Counted from the first letter of the stretch, positions 44,018 through 52,883 are shown. The stretch: DNA of 64,000 nt from Psychrobacter urativorans (GCF_001298525.1 NZ_CP012678.1:310001-374000); one strand, 5' to 3'. Notes: a model not told the origin generated them from the letters alone. Program-made: numbers and translations.

Positions 44018-44032
44018 GAACAAAGTGTATAG
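44018..44032 (+). promoter_or_regulatory. Motif shared by two MocR promoters (copy 2)
   Basis: AACAAAGTGTATAGT, identical to the minus-strand copy at 38314-38328, and 62 bases before the MocR 2 start. Nearby TTATACT and CATACT echoes could be further half-sites between MocR 2 and the divergent LysE exporter. Confidence 0.6.
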
Positions 44033-44094
44033 TCATACTCAACGTAACAATTTATCGTTATAGCAAAAATCTATAAAAGCAGGCGTATCTTATT

Positions 44095-45504
44095 ATGGTC
44101 GAAACTTATACCTTAAACTCCAATCTCACCAAGACAGCCGCCGTCGCTGAATGGCTACAGCAGCGTATTGACTGGCAAATTTACTTGCCTAATCAGCGCG
44201 TGCCTTCAGTGCGAAAATTAGCGAAACTATTAGATATATCGAGCTTTACCGTAGTGCAAGCTTATGAGCAACTGGTCGCTACTAACGTATTAATCGCTAA
44301 GCCCAGCTCAGGCTATTATGTCAATACACAAGCAAAATTAGCTCAGCCGAATGATGATAAAAGAGCGGTCATTAAGTCCCCGGTTATAGACACACGTTGG
44401 TTATTACAAGTCTTTAATAGCACCCCGCATCACCGCTCACCAGGATCAGGAACCTTGCCAAATAGCTGGGTACGCAATGATAAAATGGAATGGGCGATAC
44501 GGCAGGTTACTCAGCAAGCGGATGACTTCATTTATAACTATGGGAGTATTCAAGGTTATTTGCCATTACGTCAGCAATTTGTGCAGCATTTGAATACATT
44601 AGGGATGCAAACTCATGCTGAGAATGTCATCACTACAGCAGGTGTGTCGCAAGCTGTGACCATGATCGGGCGGCTGCTGACCCAAATTGGCGATACTGTA
44701 TTAGTCGACGCACCTGGCTGGTACTGGCTAACCAGTTGCTTACAACAACAAGGCTTAAACGTTGTCTCCGTAAAGCGCGACTATCAAGGGCCTAACATTG
44801 AGCAAATGGAAAAGATGTTTGCTACATACCGCCCTAAGTTATATCTAACTAATAGTGTGCTACATAATCCCACCTCTTATAACTTGCATCCTGCTCGCGC
44901 GCATCAAGTACTTAATTTGATCCATAAATACGACGCTTACATTTTCGAAGATGATTTATATGCTCCCTTTGTACCCAATGGCCAGGCACTACGTTATGCC
45001 AGTCTCGATCAGTTTGAACGGGTGTTTTATGCAGCAGGATTTTCAAAGTCAATGGCATCAGGGTGGCGTGTGGGAATGCTGGTATGTCCTGAAAAATTTA
45101 TTGATGACGTCATACGAAGCAAAATTTTAAGTAATTCAAATACACCAGAATTTGGTGAACGCGTTGTTCACCGTTTGTGGACTCATGGCGAATATCGTAG
45201 GCAAATTAAAAAGGTTCAGCAGCAGTTATATGCCGCTCATGAAAGACTGCGTGAGGCACTACCAAAGATTGGACTTATTTATCCAGAGCATACACAGGCA
45301 GGCATGTTTGTCTGGGTAGACACGGGGCAAGATACCGGAGAGTTAGCATTACAAGCTTATAAAGAAGGTTGGCTGGTTGCGCCAGGGCATCTGTTTAATC
45401 CAGATGCCATTGCCTCGACGCATCTGCGTTTGAATGTATCAACGACGAGTGATGAGTTCTTGGATTGGTTGGGAGGATATTTAAGTGGTTCAAATTATGA
45501 ATAG
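44095..45504 (+). CDS. MocR-type regulator 2 (GntR HTH-aminotransferase fusion)
   Basis: A 469 aa paralogue of MocR 1, collinear along its whole length. GntR winged helix IYLPNQRVPSVRKLAKLLDI, SSFTVVQAYEQLVATNVLIA; aminotransferase domain with DTVLVDAPGWYWLTSCLQ, LTNSVLHNPTSYNLHPARAH, YIFEDDLYAPFVP, and the PLP lysine in FYAAGFSKSMASGWRVG. It likely senses a PLP-linked amino acid or amine and controls the divergent LysE exporter, and perhaps the EamA exporter and ThrH beyond it. Confidence 0.93.
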   Translation: MVETYTLNSNLTKTAAVAEWLQQRIDWQIYLPNQRVPSVRKLAKLLDISSFTVVQAYEQLVATNVLIAKPSSGYYVNTQAKLAQPNDDKRAVIKSPVIDTRWLLQVFNSTPHHRSPGSGTLPNSWVRNDKMEWAIRQVTQQADDFIYNYGSIQGYLPLRQQFVQHLNTLGMQTHAENVITTAGVSQAVTMIGRLLTQIGDTVLVDAPGWYWLTSCLQQQGLNVVSVKRDYQGPNIEQMEKMFATYRPKLYLTNSVLHNPTSYNLHPARAHQVLNLIHKYDAYIFEDDLYAPFVPNGQALRYASLDQFERVFYAAGFSKSMASGWRVGMLVCPEKFIDDVIRSKILSNSNTPEFGERVVHRLWTHGEYRRQIKKVQQQLYAAHERLREALPKIGLIYPEHTQAGMFVWVDTGQDTGELALQAYKEGWLVAPGHLFNPDAIASTHLRLNVSTTSDEFLDWLGGYLSGSNYE

Positions 45505-45554
45505 CGTTGAAAGTAGGGTGTACTTTAAGCGTAATAGACACAATTCAACATATA

Positions 45555-46112
45555 TTAGCTAAACATTCTAATGAAAGAATTTAAAATGTCCTCGCAGTTA
45601 TTAAAATTTAAGAAGTTCTCTGTTTGCCATTTCTTTGTTCGTTTAGCCTGAGCAGCGGTTGGAGTTGTCCAGGGTGCGTATACTCTAATTCCTCGTTTAC
45701 CACCTTTTGTATTTTTTGAAAAAACATCTTTCTTAGCAAGAAGATTGGCGCTAAAAACAAAGATTCCAAAATTAGTACCATTATTGACAGCTATAATCAC
45801 CCAGTCCAGTCCATCGTTCAGATCAAAAGGTGAAATCTCACTACTAGGAGTCTCGCGCTTCCATATCGTTACAAAATGACCCGTTTTCTTGGGTGTTGTT
45901 TTGGCTTGTCTATATAGTACAGTCTGTCCATTTGATTTAAATTTAAGCGCTGTGTACTCTGCACCTTCTATTTCATGTTCAACATTTTCTACTGTATAAC
46001 CTGCTGGATTAAACAGCTTTTCTAATATAAGAGTAAACGAAGCCGGAACTACTGCTATAGCAGAATTTTCAGAGTGAGGATAGCAGACCTCTGATTGATC
46101 GTATATTCCCAT
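45555..46112 (-). CDS. MepB-family protein
   Basis: A 185 aa protein of the MepB family: YTALKFKSNGQTVLYRQAKT, PKKTGHFVTIWKR, SPFDLNDGLDWVIIAVNNGT, NFGIFVFSANLLAKKDVFS, KGGKRGIRVYAPW and FLNF at the end. MepB is encoded with the MepA efflux pump in Staphylococcus, but its own function is unknown. The E/QxK-like YRQAKT strand invites comparison with restriction-endonuclease folds; that is conjecture. Convergent with MocR 2. Confidence 0.85.
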   Translation of the reverse strand: MGIYDQSEVCYPHSENSAIAVVPASFTLILEKLFNPAGYTVENVEHEIEGAEYTALKFKSNGQTVLYRQAKTTPKKTGHFVTIWKRETPSSEISPFDLNDGLDWVIIAVNNGTNFGIFVFSANLLAKKDVFSKNTKGGKRGIRVYAPWTTPTAAQAKRTKKWQTENFLNFNNCEDILNSFIRMFS

Positions 46113-46327
46113 ATGTACTGTCCAGAGTCGTATGTCAGTTTATAAGTTTAAAAAATTATCTCAATAGTATGATTATTATGCTCATTTAGATAGAGAAAAT
46201 ACCCAAACCATATATCGATATTAGCTGCTCCTAGCATGACCATTAAAGGGTTATATATATATATCCCGCATCTATCGTAATTACAGTATCACTATCATCT
46301 GTCTAAAATCATTCAAAGTTTATAGTA

Positions 46328-47134
46328 CTAAACCGTAATAAACCCTGTTAAATACTGCGTCGCATTACCAGAAACAAATACTCTATCATCTGCCACAACA
46401 CATCCAAGTATTCCACCTCGACTTGACGCTTGGTAGGCTACTAATTCATTTTTACCCAAACGTTCTGCCCAAAAAGGTGCGAGTCCCGTATGAATGGACC
46501 CAGTTACTGGATCTTCATTACCACCGTTTGCTGGGACAAAATATCTAGAGATAAAATCATAGTCTTTAGACTCAGAAAGGCAGGTGATTACTAGCTTTAA
46601 AGGTGCAATTTTTTTAAGTATCTCATTGTTACGCTCTACAGACAGAACATCAGATTCAGAGCTATAAATTACAAAATAGGCTTGTGTATTACGATAGACT
46701 TCAACAGGAGCAATAGATAAACCAGTTAACAAACTATCAGGAATATCATTAACTCTCTCAGGCTTAGTATTTGGAAAGTCCATTTGTATTTTGCCTACGT
46801 CTGTTTGTACGATTGTTAGTACTCCAACCGCTTTGGCCGAGAGTTTAATCGTTTTTAAAGTAGGATTCTTATTAAATATTACAAAAGCTGATGTTAAAGT
46901 AGCATGACCACAAAAAGCGATTTCAGTCGTTGGAGAGAACCAACGAATATGATAAGTCCCTTTTTCATCTGACTCATCGGGAACTAAAAAAGCCGTTTCG
47001 GGTAAGTTGTTCTCCATTGCAATGGATTGCATTAAGTCTTCGCGTAGCCAATTGTCTGTGATAATAACTGCAGCTGGATTTCCTTTAAAAACGATACTAG
47101 TAAAAGCATCGACCACATTGATCTCGAGTTGCAT
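46328..47134 (-). CDS. PhzF-family isomerase
   Basis: A 268 aa PhzF/YddE-type protein: two diaminopimelate-epimerase-like halves. It begins MQLEINVVDAFTSIVFKGNP, with ENNLPETAFLVPDE (catalytic Glu of NxSET-type motif), RWFSPTTEIAFCGHATLTSA, and NGGNEDPVTGSIHTGLAPFW. Members isomerise small hydroxy or amino acids; the phenazine member is only one. AAGGACAT before the ATG. It lies 31 bp after the TetR gene on the same strand, so the two likely form an operon divergent from a LysE exporter. Confidence 0.9.
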   Translation of the reverse strand: MQLEINVVDAFTSIVFKGNPAAVIITDNWLREDLMQSIAMENNLPETAFLVPDESDEKGTYHIRWFSPTTEIAFCGHATLTSAFVIFNKNPTLKTIKLSAKAVGVLTIVQTDVGKIQMDFPNTKPERVNDIPDSLLTGLSIAPVEVYRNTQAYFVIYSSESDVLSVERNNEILKKIAPLKLVITCLSESKDYDFISRYFVPANGGNEDPVTGSIHTGLAPFWAERLGKNELVAYQASSRGGILGCVVADDRVFVSGNATQYLTGFITV

Positions 47135-47165
47135 TTCATGTCCTTAGTTATGGGTTATGTAAGTT

Positions 47166-47708
47166 TCATTTAGCATAATTCAACATTGTTTCAATTAATG
47201 CCCACGACTCTGTAATCGCAACATTATCTCCATATACATTTTCATTAACGGTTGCGCCATCTAAAATAATTCTGATTTGCGAAGCCGATAACTCAGTTTT
47301 TATATCTTTTAATACAATAGAGATAGTATTCGTCAACCATGTTTTGTGCTCGATAATGATAGGGACTAAAAGTACATCATGAATCAGCTCATCGTTAGCT
47401 TTAACAAACATGCAGCCAAAAAAGTCTTTTTGTTTAAACCAATTTTCATACCATTCAAATAAACCTTTCAGCTTAGCTATGCCGTTGTTACAAGAATCTA
47501 ATGTTTGCATGATACTGGTTCTAATTAGTTTATCTCGTTCTAGTAGACACTCTCTTATCAGATTATCTTTCGATGGAAAATACTTGTAAAAGGTCATTTT
47601 GGCCACGTTAGAATCATGAATGATCCTATCTACGCCAACATTCACAAAACCATATTCGTTAAATAATTTTATGGAAGTATTTAAGATATCTTCCTGCTTC
47701 TTTGACAT
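47166..47708 (-). CDS. TetR-family repressor
   Basis: A 180 aa repressor: N-terminal HTH ILNTSIKLFNEYGFVNVGVD, RIIHDSNVAKMTFYKYFPSK, DNLIRECLLERD; the C-terminal half is a ligand domain with NDELIHDVLLVP. First gene of a TetR-PhzF pair. A dyad (47771-47784) between it and the divergent LysE gene is the likely operator, so it probably represses both directions until an exported or PhzF-modified compound binds. Confidence 0.9.
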   Translation of the reverse strand: MSKKQEDILNTSIKLFNEYGFVNVGVDRIIHDSNVAKMTFYKYFPSKDNLIRECLLERDKLIRTSIMQTLDSCNNGIAKLKGLFEWYENWFKQKDFFGCMFVKANDELIHDVLLVPIIIEHKTWLTNTISIVLKDIKTELSASQIRIILDGATVNENVYGDNVAITESWALIETMLNYAK

Positions 47709-47770
47709 AAGTTCGTAATACCTGTTTCAAAAATGAGTTAGAGGACAATTATAAGCCATATAATATTTAT

Positions 47771-47784
47771 ATACAGACCTGTAT
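47771..47784. promoter_or_regulatory. Probable TetR operator dyad
   Basis: ATACAG-AC-CTGTAT: perfect six-base arms around a two-base centre, between divergent tetR and lysE. A TATAAT-like sequence for the exporter follows at about 47786, so binding would block its promoter. Confidence 0.6.
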
Positions 47785-47832
47785 GTATATAATATACTGC
47801 CAACCATTATTCTTGTCTAAGGAAATTAAAAG

Positions 47833-48498
47833 ATGGACTACACAACTTGGTTAGCTTTTACCCTGATGGCAACCTTAATAGTTATCTCGCCAGGACCAAA
47901 TGGTGTCATAGTGCTAAAAACGCTAGGGCAGTATGGTTATAAGCCGACATTAGCCACTATATCAGGTCTATTTTGTGCCACATTTATGCATGGATTATTC
48001 GTTCTGTTTGGGCTATCTGCTTTGCTTATTTATATTCCTCAAGCTTTTATAGCGATCAAGATAATGGGCGCACTGTATTTATGCTATCTAGGCATTAAAT
48101 CTCTCAAGGAGTTTTTTAACTATAATAAATCTAAAAATAACAGCATAGATATGAATGCTCACGTTCAAAGATCTGATGATCAAAAGTCATCTAGATATTT
48201 CTGGCAAGTCGGTTTTATTACTCAAATTCTAAACCCTAAAGTATCTGCTCTTTATTTAGCAGTTATTCCAAACTTTGTTGACTTCACCTCTGCAACAGCA
48301 ACGACTGACACTTTGCTATTAACCTTGACTCACGCCAGCATTGTTGGCAGTTGGTTCATATTAGTAGCAACCGTCAGTATGAAACTTTTGCCTTATTTTA
48401 AAAATGCTTCTATCGGTAGGTGGTTAAATGGTTTAGCGGGTATTGTCATGTTGTATTTTTCTGCGATGCTACTGACTTATGAAGCTAAGAAAACATAG
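47833..48498 (+). CDS. LysE/RhtB-family exporter
   Basis: A 221 aa exporter: LAFTLMATLIVISPGPNGVI (PGPN motif), GLFCATFMHGLFVLFGLSAL, IKIMGALYLCYLGIKSLKEF, a polar loop, GFITQILNPKVSALYLAVIP (NPK motif), and two final helices. Length is slightly above the norm because of the loop at about 97-118. AAGGAAA precedes the ATG. Under the dyad shared with TetR, it probably exports an amino acid or derivative. Confidence 0.9.
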   Translation: MDYTTWLAFTLMATLIVISPGPNGVIVLKTLGQYGYKPTLATISGLFCATFMHGLFVLFGLSALLIYIPQAFIAIKIMGALYLCYLGIKSLKEFFNYNKSKNNSIDMNAHVQRSDDQKSSRYFWQVGFITQILNPKVSALYLAVIPNFVDFTSATATTDTLLLTLTHASIVGSWFILVATVSMKLLPYFKNASIGRWLNGLAGIVMLYFSAMLLTYEAKKT

Positions 48499-48530
48499 CT
48501 ATATTATTTTAACTAAGTTAAATAGTATTT

Positions 48531-48555
48531 TATGCTCTCTTACCTAGCATATTTT
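48531..48555 (+). terminator. Possible weak terminator after the LysE gene
   Basis: TATGCT ... AGCATA six-base stem with a nine-base loop, followed by TTTT. Low stability; positioned 33 bp after the exporter stop. Confidence 0.35.
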
Positions 48556-48560
48556 CCGAC

Positions 48561-48605
48561 AAATTATTGGCAATCAAATTATTGGTAATCAAATTATTGG
48601 TAATA
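48561..48605. repeat. Three tandem 15-bp repeats
   Basis: AAATTATTGGCAATC, AAATTATTGGTAATC, AAATTATTGGTAATA, directly after the hairpin and between two convergent genes. No function evident. Confidence 0.8.
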
Positions 48606-48656
48606 TATTTGAGATTATAGTAAATGGTTTGGGGTTAACTTTATATAGTTGTAGAG

Positions 48657-49175
48657 TCACCACCAATACGTTGGATACTGCTTATCCCTACCCAAATTGT
48701 TATAAATCAGCGCTACCATGACCAAAACGATTGAACCGAGTAGGGTAGGTGTTATCAAAAAACTCCAATTTACTGCGCCTAGCATAACTATTAAAGGGTT
48801 TGACCCAGCAGGTGGATGAGGCATTCTAAATATCAGCATTAGTGCAATGGCAGTGCCAACAGCCATTGCCATACTCCACCAGTGAATACCAAAAAGTGTC
48901 ATAAAAACCAATCCTGTAAGCGTTGCTATAAAGTGACCGCCTATCACGTTTCTCGGCTGCGCAAAAGGGCTGGCAGGATACGCAAATATCAGTAAACAAC
49001 TGGCACCAAATGACCCTAAAATCATAATAATCTCTATTGAGCCTTCTAATATAGCAAGCGTTGCTGTTGCGATAGTCCCGCCTAGCCAGGCCACGAATAT
49101 CATCGATAACGGCAATCTTTTTGGACATTGACTTACTTGGCTATGTAACTTATACCAATTAAAAAATGAATGCAT
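48657..49175 (-). CDS. HPP-family membrane protein
   Basis: A 172 aa protein with about four to five transmembrane helices and the HPP family motif RMPHPPAGSNPLIVMLG; also LGSFGASCLLIFAYPASPFA and QPRNVIGGHFIATLTGL, characteristic of this family (linked in cyanobacteria and plants to nitrite transport). I start at ATG 49175 (AGGAAT six bases upstream). The frame is open farther upstream but would run across the operator dyads. Divergent from the TetR gene at 49324, which probably represses it. Confidence 0.88.
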   Translation of the reverse strand: MHSFFNWYKLHSQVSQCPKRLPLSMIFVAWLGGTIATATLAILEGSIEIIMILGSFGASCLLIFAYPASPFAQPRNVIGGHFIATLTGLVFMTLFGIHWWSMAMAVGTAIALMLIFRMPHPPAGSNPLIVMLGAVNWSFLITPTLLGSIVLVMVALIYNNLGRDKQYPTYWW

Positions 49176-49212
49176 GCTGATTCCTATTGTAAATAAACAA
49201 TTTAAAACTACT

Positions 49213-49258
49213 ACTGATATACTTATCAGTATATTATGCAAGTATACCGAACGGTATA
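49213..49258. promoter_or_regulatory. Two dyads between the HPP gene and tetR
   Basis: ACTGATA-TACT-TATCAGT (49213-49230) and TATACCG-AA-CGGTATA (49243-49258), both with perfect seven-base arms. The second is a typical TetR-family operator shape and should be bound by the adjacent regulator, affecting both divergent promoters. Confidence 0.65.
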
Positions 49259-49323
49259 TATAAATAATAATTTTTTTGAATAAAATAATAGGAATGAAAA
49301 GAATAGAATAGGAAACCCAGCCA

Positions 49324-49863
49324 ATGCAATTACGAGACACTATTCTACAAAAAAGTTATGAGCTCTTTTATAAGCAAGGCTTTCACGATAGTGGAGTAGA
49401 GCTATTAGCAAAGCAAGCAGGGATTACGAAGCGGACTTTATATGCTCATTTTGGTAATAAGGAGGGCTTAATCGAAGAAGTGCTTAAATATCGGCATCAG
49501 ATGTTTATGACGCAATTAATAGATTACTTGGATGGTTTTGAGATTAAGGAAACAGCAGATGTTGCTAGGTATTACTTAGCCTTCTTAAAAGACTGGACAT
49601 CATCAGAAGGTTTTTACGGTTGTATGTTTATTAATGCTTGCGCAGAGTATTCAGATGCCCAATCCTCCCCGCATCAAATAGCCAAAAAGCATAAAACTGA
49701 GGTTAGGAAGTGGCTATTTGATAAGTTTGAAGAGGTAGGTGCCAAGAATGCTAGGCAGAAATCTGACACTCTGTTCGTATTTGGGGAAGGTATTATTGTT
49801 GCCGCACAAACGGGCCAGGAGTCATTGGAGTTAGATACTGAATTTTTTAAGATTTTTGCTTAA
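49324..49863 (+). CDS. TetR-family repressor
   Basis: A 179 aa regulator: ILQKSYELFYKQGFHDSGVE, LLAKQAGITKRTLYAHFGNK EGLIEEVL is the N-terminal HTH, and WTSSEGFYGCMFINACAEYS opens the ligand domain. Ribosome site AGGAAA. Its stop overlaps the convergent isochorismatase-like gene by four bases. Operator dyads lie directly upstream, so autoregulation and control of the divergent HPP membrane protein are likely. Confidence 0.9.
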   Translation: MQLRDTILQKSYELFYKQGFHDSGVELLAKQAGITKRTLYAHFGNKEGLIEEVLKYRHQMFMTQLIDYLDGFEIKETADVARYYLAFLKDWTSSEGFYGCMFINACAEYSDAQSSPHQIAKKHKTEVRKWLFDKFEEVGAKNARQKSDTLFVFGEGIIVAAQTGQESLELDTEFFKIFA

Positions 49864-50426
49864 AGAGTATGAAATAAAGCTTCAGTAGTAATTACCTTAG
49901 CAAACTCCTCATTTAAGCTTGCCAGCGTAGTCTGATGCATAAGCTCTGCTTCATATTTTTCACCGTTGATACCTACTCTATCAAATGTGGCAGTAGCATC
50001 AGCTATCAAATAAGTCTCATAGCCATAGTTACCTGACATACGGGTAGTAGTAGAAATACAGTGGTTGGTCGTCAATCCAATAATGACTACCGTTGATATA
50101 TCTTGATTATCTAATTGTTGTTTTAAGTCGGTACCAATGAAGGCGCTATTCACCTGTTTGGTAATCACGGTCTCATCTTTATTGGGCAAGGCATATTCGC
50201 TGAACTCAAATCCTGAATGGGTAGGATATAATCGAGAATTAGAATTAAGTGAGCTATGACGTACATGAAAAACAGGCAATTTATGCTCTCGCCATTTCTG
50301 TAGTATCTCTCCGCAAATTTTTTCAGCATTTTTATTATTACGATTACCACCCCAATAGGCTTCATCTTCGAAGCCTTTTTGAACATCAATAACTAGCAAA
50401 GCTGGTTTCTTATCTCGTAAGCTCAT
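49860..50426 (-). CDS. Isochorismatase-like cysteine hydrolase
   Basis: A 188 aa hydrolase: PALLVIDVQKGFEDEAYWGG (catalytic Asp), PVFHVRHSSL, TVITKQVNSAFIGTDLKQQL (catalytic Lys) and VVIIGLTTNHCISTTTRMSG (nucleophile Cys), then LIADATATFDR. The complete Asp-Lys-Cys triad and the HCISTTTR form suggest a nicotinamidase-related amidohydrolase rather than a true isochorismatase. AAGGGT seven bases before the ATG. Substrate unknown. Confidence 0.9.
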   Translation of the reverse strand: MSLRDKKPALLVIDVQKGFEDEAYWGGNRNNKNAEKICGEILQKWREHKLPVFHVRHSSLNSNSRLYPTHSGFEFSEYALPNKDETVITKQVNSAFIGTDLKQQLDNQDISTVVIIGLTTNHCISTTTRMSGNYGYETYLIADATATFDRVGINGEKYEAELMHQTTLASLNEEFAKVITTEALFHTL

Positions 50427-50589
50427 TATTTTACCCTTATGATAGTTTGTGCTTATAGGTTAAATGGAGTAACCATAATCTTTGTATTTCTTCTAGGTCA
50501 TACACAGCCTTTAATCGCTGTATAATATCAAAGTTTTCGTCTTCATCAATTTAAATAAACCGTATTAAATAACCAATAAAAGGTGTTTT

Positions 50590-51333
50590 ATGACTCTACG
50601 TATTCATGCATTATTTCATGTTGGTTTTGAAGATCTTAGTTTTATTGGACAATGGGCAAATAACCATGGTCATACTATAACCTATACTCGATTTTATAAT
50701 GAGGACTCATTACCACAGCAAGACACTTTTGATTGGCTCATAATCATGGGTGGACCTATGAGTATTCATGACGAAAAAAAGTTCCCTTGGTTAGCCGATG
50801 AAAAGCGTTTTATTAAACAAAGTATTGATAATGGCAAGAACGTCATTGGTATCTGTTTAGGGGCGCAGCTGATTGCTCATTGTTTAGGTGCTATTGTTAA
50901 GCCTTCCGGCGTCAAAGAAATAGGCTGGTTACCTATTGAATTGACAGAAGAAGGAAAGAATCATTCTTTACTGCAAAAGCTACCCAAGCAAGCGTTCACT
51001 GTATTTCATTGGCATGGTGATGGTTTTGACTGTCCGAAGGGAGCAACTGCTATTGCAACATCAGGTGCGTGGGCTAATCAAGGGTTTATTTACCAAACAC
51101 GACTGCATAAAGAGCTTGAATCTTTTGTAATCGGCTGGCAGTGTCACTTTGAGGTGACTCAAGATAGTATGGTCAAAATGGTAGAGCATGGGCGTGATGA
51201 AATCCAAAAAGAACTTAATAATTATCCTAAATCTGTCCAATCATCTGCTGAGATAATAGAGCATGGTAATAAATATATCGAGGATAATAACGCATGGTTA
51301 GCAACAATACTGGATACTCTATCAAATGTCTGA
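50590..51333 (+). CDS. Class I glutamine amidotransferase-like protein
   Basis: A 247 aa protein with the triad of class I amidotransferases: nucleophile Cys in VIGICLGAQLIAHCLGA, then His and Glu in FVIGWQCHFEVTQDS. Also DWLIIMGGPMSIHDEKKFPW and VFHWHGDGFDCPKGATAIA. No synthetase domain is fused, as in YfeJ-like and GMP-synthase-like stand-alone members, which may hydrolyse gamma-glutamyl bonds. Monocistronic with AAGG before the ATG. Confidence 0.9.
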   Translation: MTLRIHALFHVGFEDLSFIGQWANNHGHTITYTRFYNEDSLPQQDTFDWLIIMGGPMSIHDEKKFPWLADEKRFIKQSIDNGKNVIGICLGAQLIAHCLGAIVKPSGVKEIGWLPIELTEEGKNHSLLQKLPKQAFTVFHWHGDGFDCPKGATAIATSGAWANQGFIYQTRLHKELESFVIGWQCHFEVTQDSMVKMVEHGRDEIQKELNNYPKSVQSSAEIIEHGNKYIEDNNAWLATILDTLSNV

Positions 51334-51440
51334 AATTTCCAGATTGAGGTAAATATGGAAAATAATGGGCCCATTCAAATCATTGATTTATCAGGTGTTG
51401 ATTTCAAATACTAGCGTTAATTACAATCAGGACTAAGAAA

Positions 51441-51836
51441 ATGGTAGGAATTAAAGACTTGAATAAATTTCTCAATTCGATGCAGCCAGCGCTTGTAGAT
51501 GAAGCGTTCGTCTTTTGCTCAGTAGCTGGTAGGCTAGAGCAATATCTCTACCTAGAACCAATAGTTACTTTTAAGGAACCAGAGGGTCTAACTTTGGTTT
51601 TAACAAAAGATAAAGCTGATGAGGCTAGTTTAAATTACGAAGGTATTTTTCGGCAAATTACTTTAACGGTTCATTCAAGCCTACAAGCTGTAGGTTTGAC
51701 AGCAGTGTCGACAAGACTTGCTTCAAAAGGCATCAGTGCTAATGTCATTGCTGCTTATTATCATGATCATGTATTTGTATCATTAGAGCAAGCAGAACAA
51801 GCTTTAGTGGCTTTAAAAGAGTTGAGTCATGAATAG
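51441..51836 (+). CDS. ACT-domain protein (DUF2241-like)
   Basis: A 131 aa protein with two ACT-like halves: LNKFLNSMQPALVDEAFVFC, EGLTLVLTKDKADEASLNYE, then ITLTVHSSLQAVGLTAVSTR and LASKGISANVIAAYYHDHVF, which is the ACT_7 signature (G-ISANV...Y-HDH-FV). Such proteins bind amino acids and may regulate metabolism. Only 45 bp separate it from the next gene, which probably shares its transcript. Confidence 0.87.
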   Translation: MVGIKDLNKFLNSMQPALVDEAFVFCSVAGRLEQYLYLEPIVTFKEPEGLTLVLTKDKADEASLNYEGIFRQITLTVHSSLQAVGLTAVSTRLASKGISANVIAAYYHDHVFVSLEQAEQALVALKELSHE

Positions 51837-51881
51837 GAATAGATGTTTTACAATAATTTAAAGCGGATAGAGAGAGTGTCA

Positions 51882-52298
51882 ATGATTAAACCAGTAGTGC
51901 AGGAAGAGGTAACAGGATGCGGAATAGCGTCTGTAGCTAATATAGTTGGTAAAACCTATCAAGAGATGAAACGGATAGCTAATGATATGGGTATCTATGC
52001 TAATGACAATTCACTGTGGTCGGATACTCAGTACGTTCGCAAGATGCTGGCTCATTCAGGGTTTAAGACCTCCGGAAATGAGGTTGCATTTAATTCTTGG
52101 TATGCACTACCTGATTTGGCATTACTATCCATCAAGCATCACGAAGAAGATGGAATTAATTTTTGGCACTGGGTAGTATTTAAGCGTATAGAGGGAAAGC
52201 CTTTCGTGCTTGATTCAGCTAGCTATTTACCATCAAATATCAGAGTGGATTTTGATGTCCTGCAACCCAAGTGGTACATTGAGGTTAATAAGCTATAG
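51882..52298 (+). CDS. C39-like papain-fold protein
   Basis: A 138 aa protein. VQEEVTGCGIASVANIVGKT holds the nucleophile Cys in the usual GCG-AS-AN setting of C39-like peptidases. FWHWVVFKRIEGKPFVLDSA supplies the His and Asp. No leader sequence, membrane or ABC domain is attached, so it is a stand-alone cysteine peptidase or transglutaminase-like fold. I start at ATG 51882; an ATG 13 codons upstream (51843) overlaps no clear ribosome site. Substrate unknown. Confidence 0.75.
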   Translation: MIKPVVQEEVTGCGIASVANIVGKTYQEMKRIANDMGIYANDNSLWSDTQYVRKMLAHSGFKTSGNEVAFNSWYALPDLALLSIKHHEEDGINFWHWVVFKRIEGKPFVLDSASYLPSNIRVDFDVLQPKWYIEVNKL

Positions 52299-52337
52299 CA
52301 TAGCATTATGATTACTGGCCATCTCTTACATACATGT

Positions 52338-52883
52338 TCAATCATCTAAATCTGGGATCAACATTAATAGGTCTGTCTCTCCTATATCTATATGCATTTG
52401 AGTAAGCAAAGCTGATACTTGTCCGCGATGATGGGTTTGATGATTAAAAAGGTGTTGCAGTAACATTAAAAAAGACTTATTAAAAGTGTCATTTTTAGTA
52501 TTTTGATACCTTAAACGTTTTGAGTAGTCGTCTTCATTCGACTCATTAATGAATTGAATTATCATTTGATCTAGATTTTGCCGATTACTACTAAAGCTTT
52601 CTTTGTCTTCATATAAAACTTGATTGAGCATGGTAGGCAAGGGTAAGTTCCTTAAAGGTATTAATGATTTAAAGCCTTTCGGATAACTTGGATGTTGGTT
52701 AAAGCGATTAAGCCAAATCAAGTCGCCCACCATAAGATGGTTTAGTGTTCCTAATATAGAACCAAAAAACGCTTTTTGGTCTTGCCATAATACTTCGTTA
52801 GGGATAGTTGAGATACTGTCACAAATCCTCTGATTCATTAGGGCATTATATTCTGCCATGAGTTCAAAATTAGGCTTTATCAT
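52338..52883 (-). CDS. DinB-family protein
   Basis: A 181 aa four-helix DinB-like protein: LMAEYNALMNQRICDSISTI, LGTLNHLMVGDLIWLNRFNQ, and LLQHLFNHQTHHRGQVSALL. The three metal-ligand histidines of the family are visible (NHLM, and HQTHHRGQ). DinB-like enzymes are often thiol (bacillithiol or mycothiol) transferases or uncharacterised metal proteins; the usual role in Gram-negatives is unknown. Stands alone. Confidence 0.88.
   Translation of the reverse strand: MIKPNFELMAEYNALMNQRICDSISTIPNEVLWQDQKAFFGSILGTLNHLMVGDLIWLNRFNQHPSYPKGFKSLIPLRNLPLPTMLNQVLYEDKESFSSNRQNLDQMIIQFINESNEDDYSKRLRYQNTKNDTFNKSFLMLLQHLFNHQTHHRGQVSALLTQMHIDIGETDLLMLIPDLDD

Noticed and set aside
46250..46268. TATATATATATAT run as a functional repeat
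   Set aside because: Simple low-complexity AT run in an AT-rich spacer.
48561..48605. Iteron-type replication origin
   Set aside because: Three 15-bp repeats, but no replication initiator gene nearby and the location is a convergent intergenic gap.
51355..51414. Short frame of 19 codons (MENNGPIQIIDLSGVDFKY)
   Set aside because: Too short to support as a gene; perhaps a remnant start, no recognisable domain.
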